Below are positions 8,263 to 19,539 of a stretch of DNA of 31,602 bases, piece after piece (the stretch's first letter is position 1; the number at the start of each line of letters is the position of its first letter). The DNA comes from Thiopontia sp964551545 (lineage in GTDB: Bacteria; Pseudomonadota; Gammaproteobacteria; GCF-002020875). Where the stretch lies: NCBI GenBank assembly GCA_964551545.1, contig CAZKCT010000021.1, positions 1 through 31,602 of the forward strand, given 5' to 3'. The notes under the pieces are model-generated. The model made no database searches and had not been told where the DNA came from. It was given only the letters and a program-made list of their open reading frames with translations. The position numbers and the translations under genes are program-made.

Positions 8263-9386
8263 AATATATCGATGAGTTCCGTTCTGGAGCGTTGGCACAG
8301 AAGCTGGCGACCAAGATCAAGCAGGCGGTCGATCCAGAGCGCGACTATCACTTGATGGAATTTTGTGGCGGCCACACCCATGCCATCTTCCGCTACGGCG
8401 TTCAGGACTTGATGCCGGAAAACGTCCACTTCATCCACGGCCCCGGCTGTCCTGTCTGCGTACTGCCCACTGCACGCATTGATCAGGCACTTCACCTGCT
8501 GGAGCATGAGGAGGTGATCCTCTGCAGTTATGGTGATCTGCTACGAGTCCCGGCCAGTAATCGTAAAAGTCTGCTCAAGGCCAAGGCATCCGGTGCCGAT
8601 GTCCGCATGGTCTACTCCACCCAAGATGCGCTAAAGATTGCACGCGACAACCCCGAGCGTGAGGTGGTCTTCTTCGCCATCGGTTTTGAGACCACCACCC
8701 CTCCCACTGCGGTAGCGATCCAGCAGGCTGCTGCTGAAGGGCTGCAGAACTTCTCAGTCTTCTGTAACCACGTACTGACCCCGGCAGCCATCCAGAACAT
8801 CCTTGAATCTCCAGAGGTGCGAGAGATTGGCACGGTCTCCATCGATGGTTTCTTTGGCCCCTCCCATGTCAGCGCCATCATCGGCAGTCGCCCTTATGAG
8901 TTCTTTGCCGAGGAGTTTCAGCGACCCGTTGTGATCGCCGGATTTGAACCCCTCGATGTGATGCAATCGGCCTTGATGTTGGTCCGCCAACTCAACGAGG
9001 GGCGCTACGAGGTAGAGAATGAGTACCATCGCGTGGTGACCCGTGATGGCAACATCAGGGCACAGGCACTGGTAGCGGAGATGTTTGAGCTACGCCCTCT
9101 CTTCGAGTGGCGTGGTCTGGGACAGGTTCCCTACAGTGCACTGCGCATCAAGCAATCCTACGCAGCATTTGATAGCGAACAGCGCTTCACGATCCCCACC
9201 ATCGCCTCCAGAGAGATCAAGGGGTGTGAGTGCCCCGCGATTCTACGCGGCGCCAAACGACCCAGTGACTGCAAACTATTCGGCACAATCTGCACCCCGG
9301 AAAATCCAATGGGGTCTTGTATGGTCTCCTCGGAGGGGGCCTGTGCCGCCTATTGGAGCTACGGAAGATTCAGGGAAAAATCATGA
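8259..9386 (+). CDS. hypD: Fe-(CN)2CO assembly protein HypD
   Basis: This 375-residue Fe-S protein is where, with HypC, the CN and CO ligands are put on iron. The conserved MEFCGGHTHAI (about 33-43), HGPGCPVCVLP (about 65-75) and GFETTTPPTA motifs are all present. The C-terminal cysteine set that holds the [4Fe-4S] cluster is intact (GCECPAILRG, DCKLFGTICTPENPMGSC and EGACAAYW, near 320-370). Length and motifs are canonical. It overlaps hypC by ATGA and hypE by ATGA, so translation is coupled. Confidence 0.97.
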   Translation: MKYIDEFRSGALAQKLATKIKQAVDPERDYHLMEFCGGHTHAIFRYGVQDLMPENVHFIHGPGCPVCVLPTARIDQALHLLEHEEVILCSYGDLLRVPASNRKSLLKAKASGADVRMVYSTQDALKIARDNPEREVVFFAIGFETTTPPTAVAIQQAAAEGLQNFSVFCNHVLTPAAIQNILESPEVREIGTVSIDGFFGPSHVSAIIGSRPYEFFAEEFQRPVVIAGFEPLDVMQSALMLVRQLNEGRYEVENEYHRVVTRDGNIRAQALVAEMFELRPLFEWRGLGQVPYSALRIKQSYAAFDSEQRFTIPTIASREIKGCECPAILRGAKRPSDCKLFGTICTPENPMGSCMVSSEGACAAYWSYGRFREKS

Positions 9387-10420
9387 GACCTTATGCAACC
9401 AAACTGGACCTGAAAAATGGCACGGTGGAGATGAACCACGGCAGCGGCGGACGCGCCATGGCACAGCTGATTGACGAGCTGTTTGTCCGCCACTTTGACA
9501 ATGAACTGCTACGCCAGGCCAACGACCAGGCAACCTTCGACATCAATTCCGGGCGAATGTCGATCAGCACCGATGGCCATGTCATCTCTCCTCTCTTCTT
9601 CCCCGGTGGCGATATCGGATCCCTCTCAATCCACGGCACCCTCAACGATGTGGCAATGTCAGGCGCAAAGCCACTCTATATTGCTGCTGGGTTCATTCTT
9701 GAAGAGGGGTTTTCACTGGCTGACCTAGATCGCATCATCGCATCGATGGGGGCCGCCTCCAAACAGGCCGGAGTGCCTGTGGTCACCGGTGACACCAAGG
9801 TGGTTGAGCGGGGCAGTGGCGATGGGGTTTTCATCACCACCACTGCGGTTGGCGTGGTGCCCGATGGGGTCAATATCTCCGGAGATCGCGCCCAACCGGG
9901 GGATGTCATCCTGGTCAGCGGGACATTGGGTGATCACGGGGTGGCAATCCTCTCCAGCCGCGAACATCTGGAATTTGAGACCACCATCCAGTCCGACTCT
10001 GCGGCACTCCACGGGATGATTGCCGATCTGGTCGATGCAGCCCCCGAGATTCACTGCCTACGGGATCCTACCCGTGGCGGCCTGGCCACCACCCTGAACG
10101 AGCTGGCACAACAGTCTGGGGTCGGTATTCAGATTCGTGAAGCGGATCTGCCGATTCAGCCCGCCGTGCATGCCGCCTGCGAACTTCTGGGGCTCGATCC
10201 ACTCTATGTGGCCAATGAGGGTAAACTGGTCTGCATTGCCCCCGCCGAATCTGCCGAGACCCTGCTTGCGTTTATGCGCCAGCACCCGCTTGGTCACAAC
10301 GCCGCCATCATTGGTGAGGTAGTTGAGGATGATCTGGGTTTTGTGCAGATGGAGACCCAACTAGGGGGCCAACGGGTGATCGATTGGCTGACTGGTGAAC
10401 AACTCCCCCGGATCTGCTGA
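9383..10420 (+). CDS. hypE: carbamoyl phosphate-derived CN synthesis protein HypE
   Basis: This 345-residue ATP-dependent dehydratase turns the carbamoyl group delivered by HypF into thiocyanate on its C-terminal cysteine. The protein ends LPRIC, the family's invariant terminal Cys. The N-terminus has MNHGSGGRAMAQLI and then TDGHVISPLFFPGGDIG and GDTKVVERG, typical of the PurM/ThiL fold. The start is the ATG at 9383 inside the hypD stop (ATGA); a frame open from 9317 adds 22 residues with no family likeness. It is the last hyp gene of this operon, followed by 126 bp before the regulator gene. Confidence 0.97.
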   Translation: MRPYATKLDLKNGTVEMNHGSGGRAMAQLIDELFVRHFDNELLRQANDQATFDINSGRMSISTDGHVISPLFFPGGDIGSLSIHGTLNDVAMSGAKPLYIAAGFILEEGFSLADLDRIIASMGAASKQAGVPVVTGDTKVVERGSGDGVFITTTAVGVVPDGVNISGDRAQPGDVILVSGTLGDHGVAILSSREHLEFETTIQSDSAALHGMIADLVDAAPEIHCLRDPTRGGLATTLNELAQQSGVGIQIREADLPIQPAVHAACELLGLDPLYVANEGKLVCIAPAESAETLLAFMRQHPLGHNAAIIGEVVEDDLGFVQMETQLGGQRVIDWLTGEQLPRIC

Positions 10421-10424
10421 CCAC

Positions 10425-10438
10425 CTGACTTATATCAA
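10425..10438. promoter_or_regulatory. weak FNR-like half-palindrome upstream of the regulator gene
   Basis: CTGACTTATATCAA has TGA-N6-TCA symmetry and a perfect right half (ATCAA) but a poor left half (CTGAC). It lies 109 bp before the Crp/Fnr regulator ATG and could support autoregulation. No convincing sigma70 pair was found in this 126-bp gap; a TACAAT at 10525-10530 has no -35 at the right distance. Confidence 0.25.
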
Positions 10439-10546
10439 TTTTTATAACTCGACCAATTACTCGGATCATCACTCGACCGGCGTATTGCCAGCACTCAACA
10501 AAGCGAAGAGAATGCGGCAAACCTTACAATGGCGCAGCGATGACAC

Positions 10547-11272
10547 ATGGCACTCTCCCACATCTATAAAAACGAGATTCAACGCTCTCGTCTCTTCTCC
10601 AACCTTGGTGCCGAGACGGTCAGCCAACTCTTCGAAAGCGCAAAAATTCTCTACAAGCGTGCTGGTGATCCACTATTTCGAAAAGGGGAAGCAGCCGATT
10701 GCTTCTTCATCATCCGCACCGGCTCTGCCAAGCAATTCCTCACCTCACCGGATGGCCATGAAAAGACCCTGGAGGTGATGCGTCCCAGTGCCGCAGTGGC
10801 TGAAGTCACCATGTTTCTAGAGGCATCGGAGCACGCCTGTGATTGTGAAATGCTGGAAGATGGAGAGCTATTCCGTTTTAATAATAGCGCCTACTTGAAG
10901 GCGTTACAGAAACATCCCGCCAGCGCACTGCCACTGATTGCAGATCTCAGTTATCAGATCCGCCGCCAAACCGAAGAGATCGGAAATCTTGCTCTAACCG
11001 ATGCCCGACACCGCCTCACCCACTACCTCTTTCAGCAATTGGAGTGCGAAGAGAAGTCTGACTGTCAACCACTGCGTAATGGCTGTCCCGGAAACAACCA
11101 CTGCGCTCTCACCCTTCCCACCTCCAAATCGGTAATTGCCTCACTCCTCTCCATTCAGCGCGAAACCTTCTCTCGCACTTTAAGGAAGATGAAGGATGAG
11201 CAGATGATTGAGGTCAAAGGTAATCGTATCAACATCCTCGACCTCCAGCGGCTACGTGAATCCCTGACCTAA
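10547..11272 (+). CDS. Crp/Fnr-family regulator, DNR-like, with a four-cysteine insert
   Basis: This 241-residue protein combines a cyclic-nucleotide-like sensor domain (about 15-125), a long dimer helix (about 128-165) and a winged helix-turn-helix with recognition segment SIQRETFSRTLRKM (202-215). It resembles DNR/NNR-type NO regulators in LEVMRP, FRFNNSAYLKAL and SIQRETFSR. The N-terminal cysteines of FNR are absent, as in DNR. Unusually, between the dimer helix and the DNA-binding domain there is an insert with Cys167, 173, 180 and 186 (spacing C-x5-C-x6-C-x5-C), plus Cys98 and Cys100 in the sensor domain. That spacing could hold a metal or Fe-S cluster or act as a thiol switch. It follows hypE in the same direction and probably controls the cluster. 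The start has no clear ribosome site. Family firm; ligand unknown. Confidence 0.9.
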   Translation: MALSHIYKNEIQRSRLFSNLGAETVSQLFESAKILYKRAGDPLFRKGEAADCFFIIRTGSAKQFLTSPDGHEKTLEVMRPSAAVAEVTMFLEASEHACDCEMLEDGELFRFNNSAYLKALQKHPASALPLIADLSYQIRRQTEEIGNLALTDARHRLTHYLFQQLECEEKSDCQPLRNGCPGNNHCALTLPTSKSVIASLLSIQRETFSRTLRKMKDEQMIEVKGNRINILDLQRLRESLT

Positions 11273-11281
11273 GTGACCTGA

Positions 11282-14830
<3,549 letters not shown>

Positions 14831-14845
14831 TGAATCCCCAATATC

Positions 14846-14875
14846 ACTTTAAACCATATCATCCCAATAGTTCAA
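14846..14875 (-). promoter_or_regulatory. possible nifJ promoter
   Basis: On the minus strand TTGAAC (14875-14870) and TAAAGT (14851-14846) are separated by 18 bp, with four of six matches each. The predicted start is only about 10 nt upstream of the nifJ ATG, which would leave a very short leader. It is the best pair I can find in the 94-bp gap between nifJ and hypX. Confidence 0.3.
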
Positions 14876-14911
14876 ATGATCCAAGGCAAGTCGACTCCGA
14901 ACCCAATGCGG

Positions 14912-14917
14912 TATAGT
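14912..14917 (+). promoter_or_regulatory. -10-like TATAGT immediately before hypX
   Basis: TATAGT ends 7 nt before the hypX ATG at 14925. No Shine-Dalgarno sequence is present between them. If the hexamer is a working -10, transcription would begin at or next to the start codon, giving a leaderless message. No good -35 lies 17 bp upstream, so this is weak. Confidence 0.2.
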
Positions 14918-14924
14918 TTTGAAA

Positions 14925-16637
14925 ATGGATCGCTCCCCGCCACGCCATCAACCACTGCGCATTCTGCTGCTGACGCACAGCTTCAACAGTCTGAGTCAAC
15001 GGCTCTTTGTTGAACTGAGAGAGGCGGGCCACCAAGTTTCGGTTGAACTCGACATTCACGACCACGTCACAGAGGAGGCTGTCGATCTGTTTCAACCCGA
15101 TCTGCTACTTGCCCCTTTTTTGAAACGAGCCATTCCGGAGTCCATTTGGGACCAGCTCCCCTGCCTCATTCTTCATCCCGGTCCACCAGGAGATCGAGGA
15201 CCATCCGCGCTGGATGGGGCGATTCTTCGACAGGAAAAATATTGGGGCGTTACGCTCCTGCAAGCCAATGCCACCATGGATGGCGGTGATGTCTGGGGCT
15301 ACGAAACCTTTACGATGAGAGAGGTTTCAAAAGGGAGCCTCTACCGCAAACAGGTCACCGAGGCCGCCACACGCGTCACCCTACAGGCCATCAAGCAGTG
15401 GCAGGATGAAACACTCCACATTCAGCCACAACACGAGGTCGCCGAGGCCGCCCGCCAACAGACTCGCCCCGCCATCACTCAGCAGGATCGAGCCATCAAC
15501 TGGGCATCCGATGACCAGCAGACCGTTCTGCGCAAAATCAACAGTGCCGATGGCGCACCCGGACTGCTCGATTCAGCGCTTGGGCGCCCCCTCTACCTCT
15601 ATGATGCCCATCCGGAACCACACCTTAACGGTGCACCCGGTACACTCATCGCTCAGGAAAACGGGGCCATCTGTATCGCAACGGCAGATCAGAAGGGGGT
15701 CTGGGTGGGCCACCTGCGGGATCAACAGAACCAACACCCATTCAAACAGATCGCCACCACTGTTCTGCACATCCAATCGGGCGACCTTCCTTCAGCAGGC
15801 CGTGGATACGGAGACATTGAATACCGGGAACAGGGGGGAATCGGCCTGCTCTCTTTCCCTTTTTACAATGGCGCAATGAGCAGCAACCACTGCCGTCGAC
15901 TACAACAAGCACTACAGCAGGCGAAGAGAGAAGAGACTCGAGCCATCCTGCTACTGGGCGGCTCCGATTACTGGTCGAATGGAATGGACCTGAACCAGAT
16001 TGAGGCATCAGAAAGTCCCGCCGATGCCTCTTGGGAGAATATTCAGGCGATGGATGATCTGGCACTTGAGATCATCAACAGCGAACAACAGCTCATCATC
16101 AGCGTCTTGCAGGGGAATGCCGCTGCAGGCGGTGTTTTTCTTGCTCGCGCCGCAGACCAGATCTGGGCCCGCGATGGCGTTATCCTCAATCCACACTACA
16201 AGGATATGGGGAACCTCTATGGCTCCGAGTACTGGAGTTATCTGCTGCCCCGTTACTGTGGCGCAGAGGCGGCCAAACAGATCACTCAGGCCCGTCTGCC
16301 GATGGGAACTCTCGAGGCGGAACGTTTGGGGCTGATTGATCGTCGATTTGATTCATCTCCTGACACCTTTGTTGAACAGTGCATCACTGCAGCAACCACG
16401 CTGACTCAACACCCCAAGTTTCCACAGCAGTTGACAGAGAAACAGCAACGGCGACAGCACGATGAATCCATCCAGCCACTCTCCAGCTATCGCCGGCATG
16501 AGCTGGAACGGATGCGGATGAACTTCTATGGATTCGACCCCAGCTACCACATCGCTCGCTATAACTTTGTCCACAAGGTCCCCAAGTCTCGTACCCCGGT
16601 GACTCTGGCACGCCATCGCAACAAGGCCGACAGATGA
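14925..16637 (+). CDS. hypX: HypX/HoxX, CO-ligand synthesis protein for aerobic hydrogenase maturation
   Basis: This 570-residue two-domain enzyme makes the active-site CO ligand from a formyl donor (formyl-tetrahydrofolate via formyl-CoA) when oxygen is present. The N-terminal half is a formyltransferase-like domain: LRILLLTHSFNSLSQRLF at the start, and the HPGPPGDRGPSALDGAI motif near 82-100. The C-terminal half (about 285-520) is a crotonase domain with NGMDL, QGNAAAGGVFLARAAD and NPHYKDMGNLYGSEYW. Length and motifs match HoxX of Ralstonia-type clusters. The ATG at 14925 is the only suitable start; a TTG two codons earlier is possible. No ribosome site is visible. It overlaps hypF by ATGA, so HypX and HypF are made together. 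Confidence 0.93.
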   Translation: MDRSPPRHQPLRILLLTHSFNSLSQRLFVELREAGHQVSVELDIHDHVTEEAVDLFQPDLLLAPFLKRAIPESIWDQLPCLILHPGPPGDRGPSALDGAILRQEKYWGVTLLQANATMDGGDVWGYETFTMREVSKGSLYRKQVTEAATRVTLQAIKQWQDETLHIQPQHEVAEAARQQTRPAITQQDRAINWASDDQQTVLRKINSADGAPGLLDSALGRPLYLYDAHPEPHLNGAPGTLIAQENGAICIATADQKGVWVGHLRDQQNQHPFKQIATTVLHIQSGDLPSAGRGYGDIEYREQGGIGLLSFPFYNGAMSSNHCRRLQQALQQAKREETRAILLLGGSDYWSNGMDLNQIEASESPADASWENIQAMDDLALEIINSEQQLIISVLQGNAAAGGVFLARAADQIWARDGVILNPHYKDMGNLYGSEYWSYLLPRYCGAEAAKQITQARLPMGTLEAERLGLIDRRFDSSPDTFVEQCITAATTLTQHPKFPQQLTEKQQRRQHDESIQPLSSYRRHELERMRMNFYGFDPSYHIARYNFVHKVPKSRTPVTLARHRNKADR

Positions 16638-18943
16638 GAGGGGTGACCATCCAGGTTAATGGCGTGGTGCAGGGGGTTGGGTTTCGCCCAGCCGTCTGGA
16701 GCCTGGCCCATCAGCTTGAGTTGACTGGATCGGTATGGAACGGGGCCGACGGTGTCACCATTGAGCTATGGGGAACCACCTCGCAGATCGACCAGTTCCT
16801 GCAACAGCTACAACAGCAGCCGCCACCACTCGCCATCATTGACCAGATCACAACCCAATCACTCTCTGGCGCTCCTGCAGAGGGGTTCACCATCCTTGAG
16901 AGTCAGAGTGGTCATATCACCACTGGCGTCGCTGCCGATGCCGCCACCTGTCCCGACTGCCTGAGAGAGACCCAAAGCTCCAGTAACCGCCGATACCGCT
17001 ACCCCTTTACCAACTGCACCCATTGCGGTCCTCGGCTCTCGATCATCCATACCATCCCCTATGATCGTCCCAACACCTCAATGGCCCCCTTTGCGATGTG
17101 CCCGACCTGCCAACAGGAGTACCGCGATCCCGCAGACCGGCGCTTCCATGCACAGCCCAACTGCTGCCCGGCATGTGGCCCCCAGCTCTGGCTAGAAGAT
17201 GATCACGGCAAACTGCTGGATGGAGATCCTATTCTTCAATCCGCAGAGCTTTTGCGTCAGGGGAAAATCATCGCCATCAAGGGGATCGGCGGCATTCACC
17301 TTGCCTGTGACGCAACCAGCAGCCGGGCAGTTGCCCGACTTCGCCAACGCAAGCAGCGTCCGACCAAGGCGCTGGCGGTGATGGCCAGAGACCTGCAACA
17401 AATCTCAAAGCATGCCGTGCTCTCAGATTTGGAGACGGAGACACTACAACACCAGGCCGCTCCGATTGTCATTCTGCAACAGCAGAATACCGCTCTCGCC
17501 AGTGGGATCGCCCCGCTACAGCAGACCATCGGTTTTCTGCTCCCCTATACGCCGCTTCATCATCTATTGATGGCTGCGGTTGAACGGCCCATCGTCCTCA
17601 CCTCTGGCAACCGTAGCGGAGAACCTCAGTGCATCGACAATGATCAGGCACGCGCCGACCTTTCCGGCATTGCCGACTACTGGCTACTCCACGACCGGGA
17701 GATCATTAATCGAGTCGACGACTCGGTTGTCCGTGTGGTCAATGGTCAGCTGCGCGTGATCCGCTATGGACGGGGATACGCACCGGAACGCCTATCACTC
17801 CCCGAAGGATTTGAATCCACTCCCCCTCTACTGGCCATGGGGGGTGCACTGAAAAACAGCTTTGCCCTACTCAAAGAGGGGCAGGTCACCCTGTCACAGT
17901 ATCTTGGTGACCTGGAAGACCCCTATACGCTGCGAGAATACCAACACACCCATCAGCTATTCCACCAACTGCTGGACCACCAGCCACAGGCGATTGTGGT
18001 CGACCGACACCCAGATTACCCCCCGACGCAACTAGGGCAACAACGGGCCGATCAGCAAGATTTGCCTCTCATTGAGGTGCAGCATCATCATGCCCATATT
18101 GCCGCAGTGATGATGGAGCATCAGCTCCCCCTCAACCATCCACCACTACTGGGGATTGCGCTGGATGGACTGGGTTATGGAGAGGACGGTATCATCTGGG
18201 GAGGCGAGTTCCTGCTGGCGGACTACCATCACTACCGTCGAATCGGCCACTTGATGCCGGTTGAGATGATCGGGGGAGATCAGGCAAACCGTGAACCGTG
18301 GCGAAACCTGGTCGCTCACCTGCTGAAGGCCATCGACCTTGAGGCTTTTTTGGAAAATCACGCCGATCTCGAACTGGTCGACTACCTGAAACAGAAACCC
18401 CTTGCCCTCCTGCAACAGATGGTGAGCCAGCAGATCAATAGCCCCTCTGTCTCCTCTACGGGACGACTGATCGATGCCGTTGCTGCAGCCATTGGAATCC
18501 ACCGGGAACAGCTCACTTTCGAGGGCGAGGCAGCCATTGCACTGGAAGCGCTGGCCGCAATGCATCCCAGCACACCGGGCTATCCTTACCGAATTGATCT
18601 CCAAAATGGTGTTGCACAACTAAGCTGGGAGCCACTCTGGCACGCCCTTCTCTCTAACCTGAAGGAGCATACCGACTCAACCATCATTGCCGCCCGTTTC
18701 CACCAAGGGCTGATCGATGCCATCGCTGAAATGGCCCAGCTTCTCTGTCAACAAAACCACCTCAAAACCGTTGCGTTGGGGGGCGGGGTCTTTCAAAATT
18801 CACTGCTACTGAAGGGGGTGACGCAGCGCCTGCAGGCCGCTGGGCTTACCACACTCTCTGCAGCCCGCTTCCCCGCCAACGATCAAGGGACTGCGATTGG
18901 GCAGTGCGCAGTTGCTGCCGCCAGACTGGTCCAACAAAGATAG
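16634..18943 (+). CDS. hypF: carbamoyltransferase HypF
   Basis: This 769-residue enzyme activates carbamoyl phosphate and transfers the carbamoyl group to the HypE C-terminal cysteine, the first step of CN ligand synthesis. Domains in order are: an acylphosphatase-like domain (VNGVVQGVGFRPAVW, 8-22); zinc-finger pairs with Cys106/109, 128/131, 156/159 and 178/181; a YrdC-like domain (about 200-380); and a Kae1/TobZ-like domain with HHHAHIAAVM, ALDGLGYGEDG and ALGGGVFQNSLL. All parts are intact. It is separated from the other hyp genes by nifJ and pairs with hypX by a four-base overlap. Confidence 0.97.
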   Translation: MRGVTIQVNGVVQGVGFRPAVWSLAHQLELTGSVWNGADGVTIELWGTTSQIDQFLQQLQQQPPPLAIIDQITTQSLSGAPAEGFTILESQSGHITTGVAADAATCPDCLRETQSSSNRRYRYPFTNCTHCGPRLSIIHTIPYDRPNTSMAPFAMCPTCQQEYRDPADRRFHAQPNCCPACGPQLWLEDDHGKLLDGDPILQSAELLRQGKIIAIKGIGGIHLACDATSSRAVARLRQRKQRPTKALAVMARDLQQISKHAVLSDLETETLQHQAAPIVILQQQNTALASGIAPLQQTIGFLLPYTPLHHLLMAAVERPIVLTSGNRSGEPQCIDNDQARADLSGIADYWLLHDREIINRVDDSVVRVVNGQLRVIRYGRGYAPERLSLPEGFESTPPLLAMGGALKNSFALLKEGQVTLSQYLGDLEDPYTLREYQHTHQLFHQLLDHQPQAIVVDRHPDYPPTQLGQQRADQQDLPLIEVQHHHAHIAAVMMEHQLPLNHPPLLGIALDGLGYGEDGIIWGGEFLLADYHHYRRIGHLMPVEMIGGDQANREPWRNLVAHLLKAIDLEAFLENHADLELVDYLKQKPLALLQQMVSQQINSPSVSSTGRLIDAVAAAIGIHREQLTFEGEAAIALEALAAMHPSTPGYPYRIDLQNGVAQLSWEPLWHALLSNLKEHTDSTIIAARFHQGLIDAIAEMAQLLCQQNHLKTVALGGGVFQNSLLLKGVTQRLQAAGLTTLSAARFPANDQGTAIGQCAVAAARLVQQR

Positions 18944-18968
18944 AGCGACCATAACCATTCGGACAGGA

Positions 18969-18983
18969 GTCAACAATTTTGAC
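18969..18983. promoter_or_regulatory. 15-bp inverted repeat GTCAA-N5-TTGAC downstream of hypF
   Basis: GTCAA (18969-18973) and TTGAC (18979-18983) are perfect inverted arms around CAATT. The orientation is opposite to an FNR box. It lies in the 203-bp gap between hypF and the WGR-like gene and could be an operator or chance. Otherwise this gap holds only a few weak -10-like hexamers (TATAAA at 19040, TACACT at 19093) without good -35 partners. Confidence 0.2.
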
Positions 18984-19146
18984 CGCATGAGACTCAGCCA
19001 ATCGGGTAGTGGAGCTGTCCTGTCAGGTTGCACAACCGCTATAAAGCTTCTAACAGCAAGCCGCTCAATTTTTTCCTTACGAACAAATCCGTTACACTGA
19101 CCCTAACGATACCCGACACGAAACCAATAATAGCTCTCTCTTCACC

Positions 19147-19404
19147 ATGCGTATTTACATGCAGACCCCGCCACTGAATGGCGCAGCCCCCCGATTCTGC
19201 CAACTGCAGATTCAGGAAGATCTGCTGGATGGCTGGACTTTGATCCGGGAATCGGGCATCCAGGGGGGGCGCAGCAACTGCAAACAGACGCACTACGAGT
19301 GCCGTGAAGACGCTGAAGAGGCCCTGCTGGCCCTGCGGGACCAACAACTCCACAAAGGGTTCCAGACCACCTTCGCCACAGGCACTTCACCTACTGATTC
19401 ATAA
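19147..19404 (+). CDS. small stand-alone WGR-domain-like protein
   Basis: This 85-residue protein fits the WGR fold: FCQLQIQEDLLDGWTLIRE (17-35) corresponds to the family's x-Y-x-L-x-hydrophobic entry and the W-x-h-x-R-x core, and the C-terminal half (REDAEEALLALRDQQLHKGF) matches the closing helix. The Trp-Gly-Arg signature itself is degenerate, reading SGI at the equivalent place. WGR domains occur in PARP enzymes and in short bacterial proteins and often bind nucleic acid. No catalytic partner is fused or adjacent. It lies between hypF and the efflux genes and does not clearly belong to either. The ribosome site is weak, so the start is a best guess. Confidence 0.65.
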   Translation: MRIYMQTPPLNGAAPRFCQLQIQEDLLDGWTLIRESGIQGGRSNCKQTHYECREDAEEALLALRDQQLHKGFQTTFATGTSPTDS

Positions 19405-19424
19405 AGGTTTTCTGCGACCATCAG

Positions 19425-19454
19425 TTGACACTCAAGTATTTGCAAGAATACAAT
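19425..19454 (+). promoter_or_regulatory. sigma70 promoter for the RND efflux pair
   Basis: TTGACA (19425-19430) and TACAAT (19449-19454) are 18 bp apart, with six and five of six matches. The predicted start is near 19461, leaving an 80-nt leader before the adaptor ATG. The -35 is embedded in TTGA-CAC-TCAA, a small inverted repeat that a repressor could use. Confidence 0.55.
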
Positions 19455-19539
19455 CGGTGCACTTTGGGAAATCTGAAACATCACATTTACTAATGTCACT
19501 GGTGAAGCCAGCCGGTGACAACATCAACAGGACTAAATC

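Noticed and set aside
11273..11281. Terminator between the convergent regulator and nifJ genes
   Set aside because: Only 9 bp separate the stops and no hairpin with a T-tract is visible nearby.
18897..19100. A 67-codon frame overlapping the hypF 3' end
   Set aside because: It starts inside hypF in another frame, with no motif and no ribosome site.
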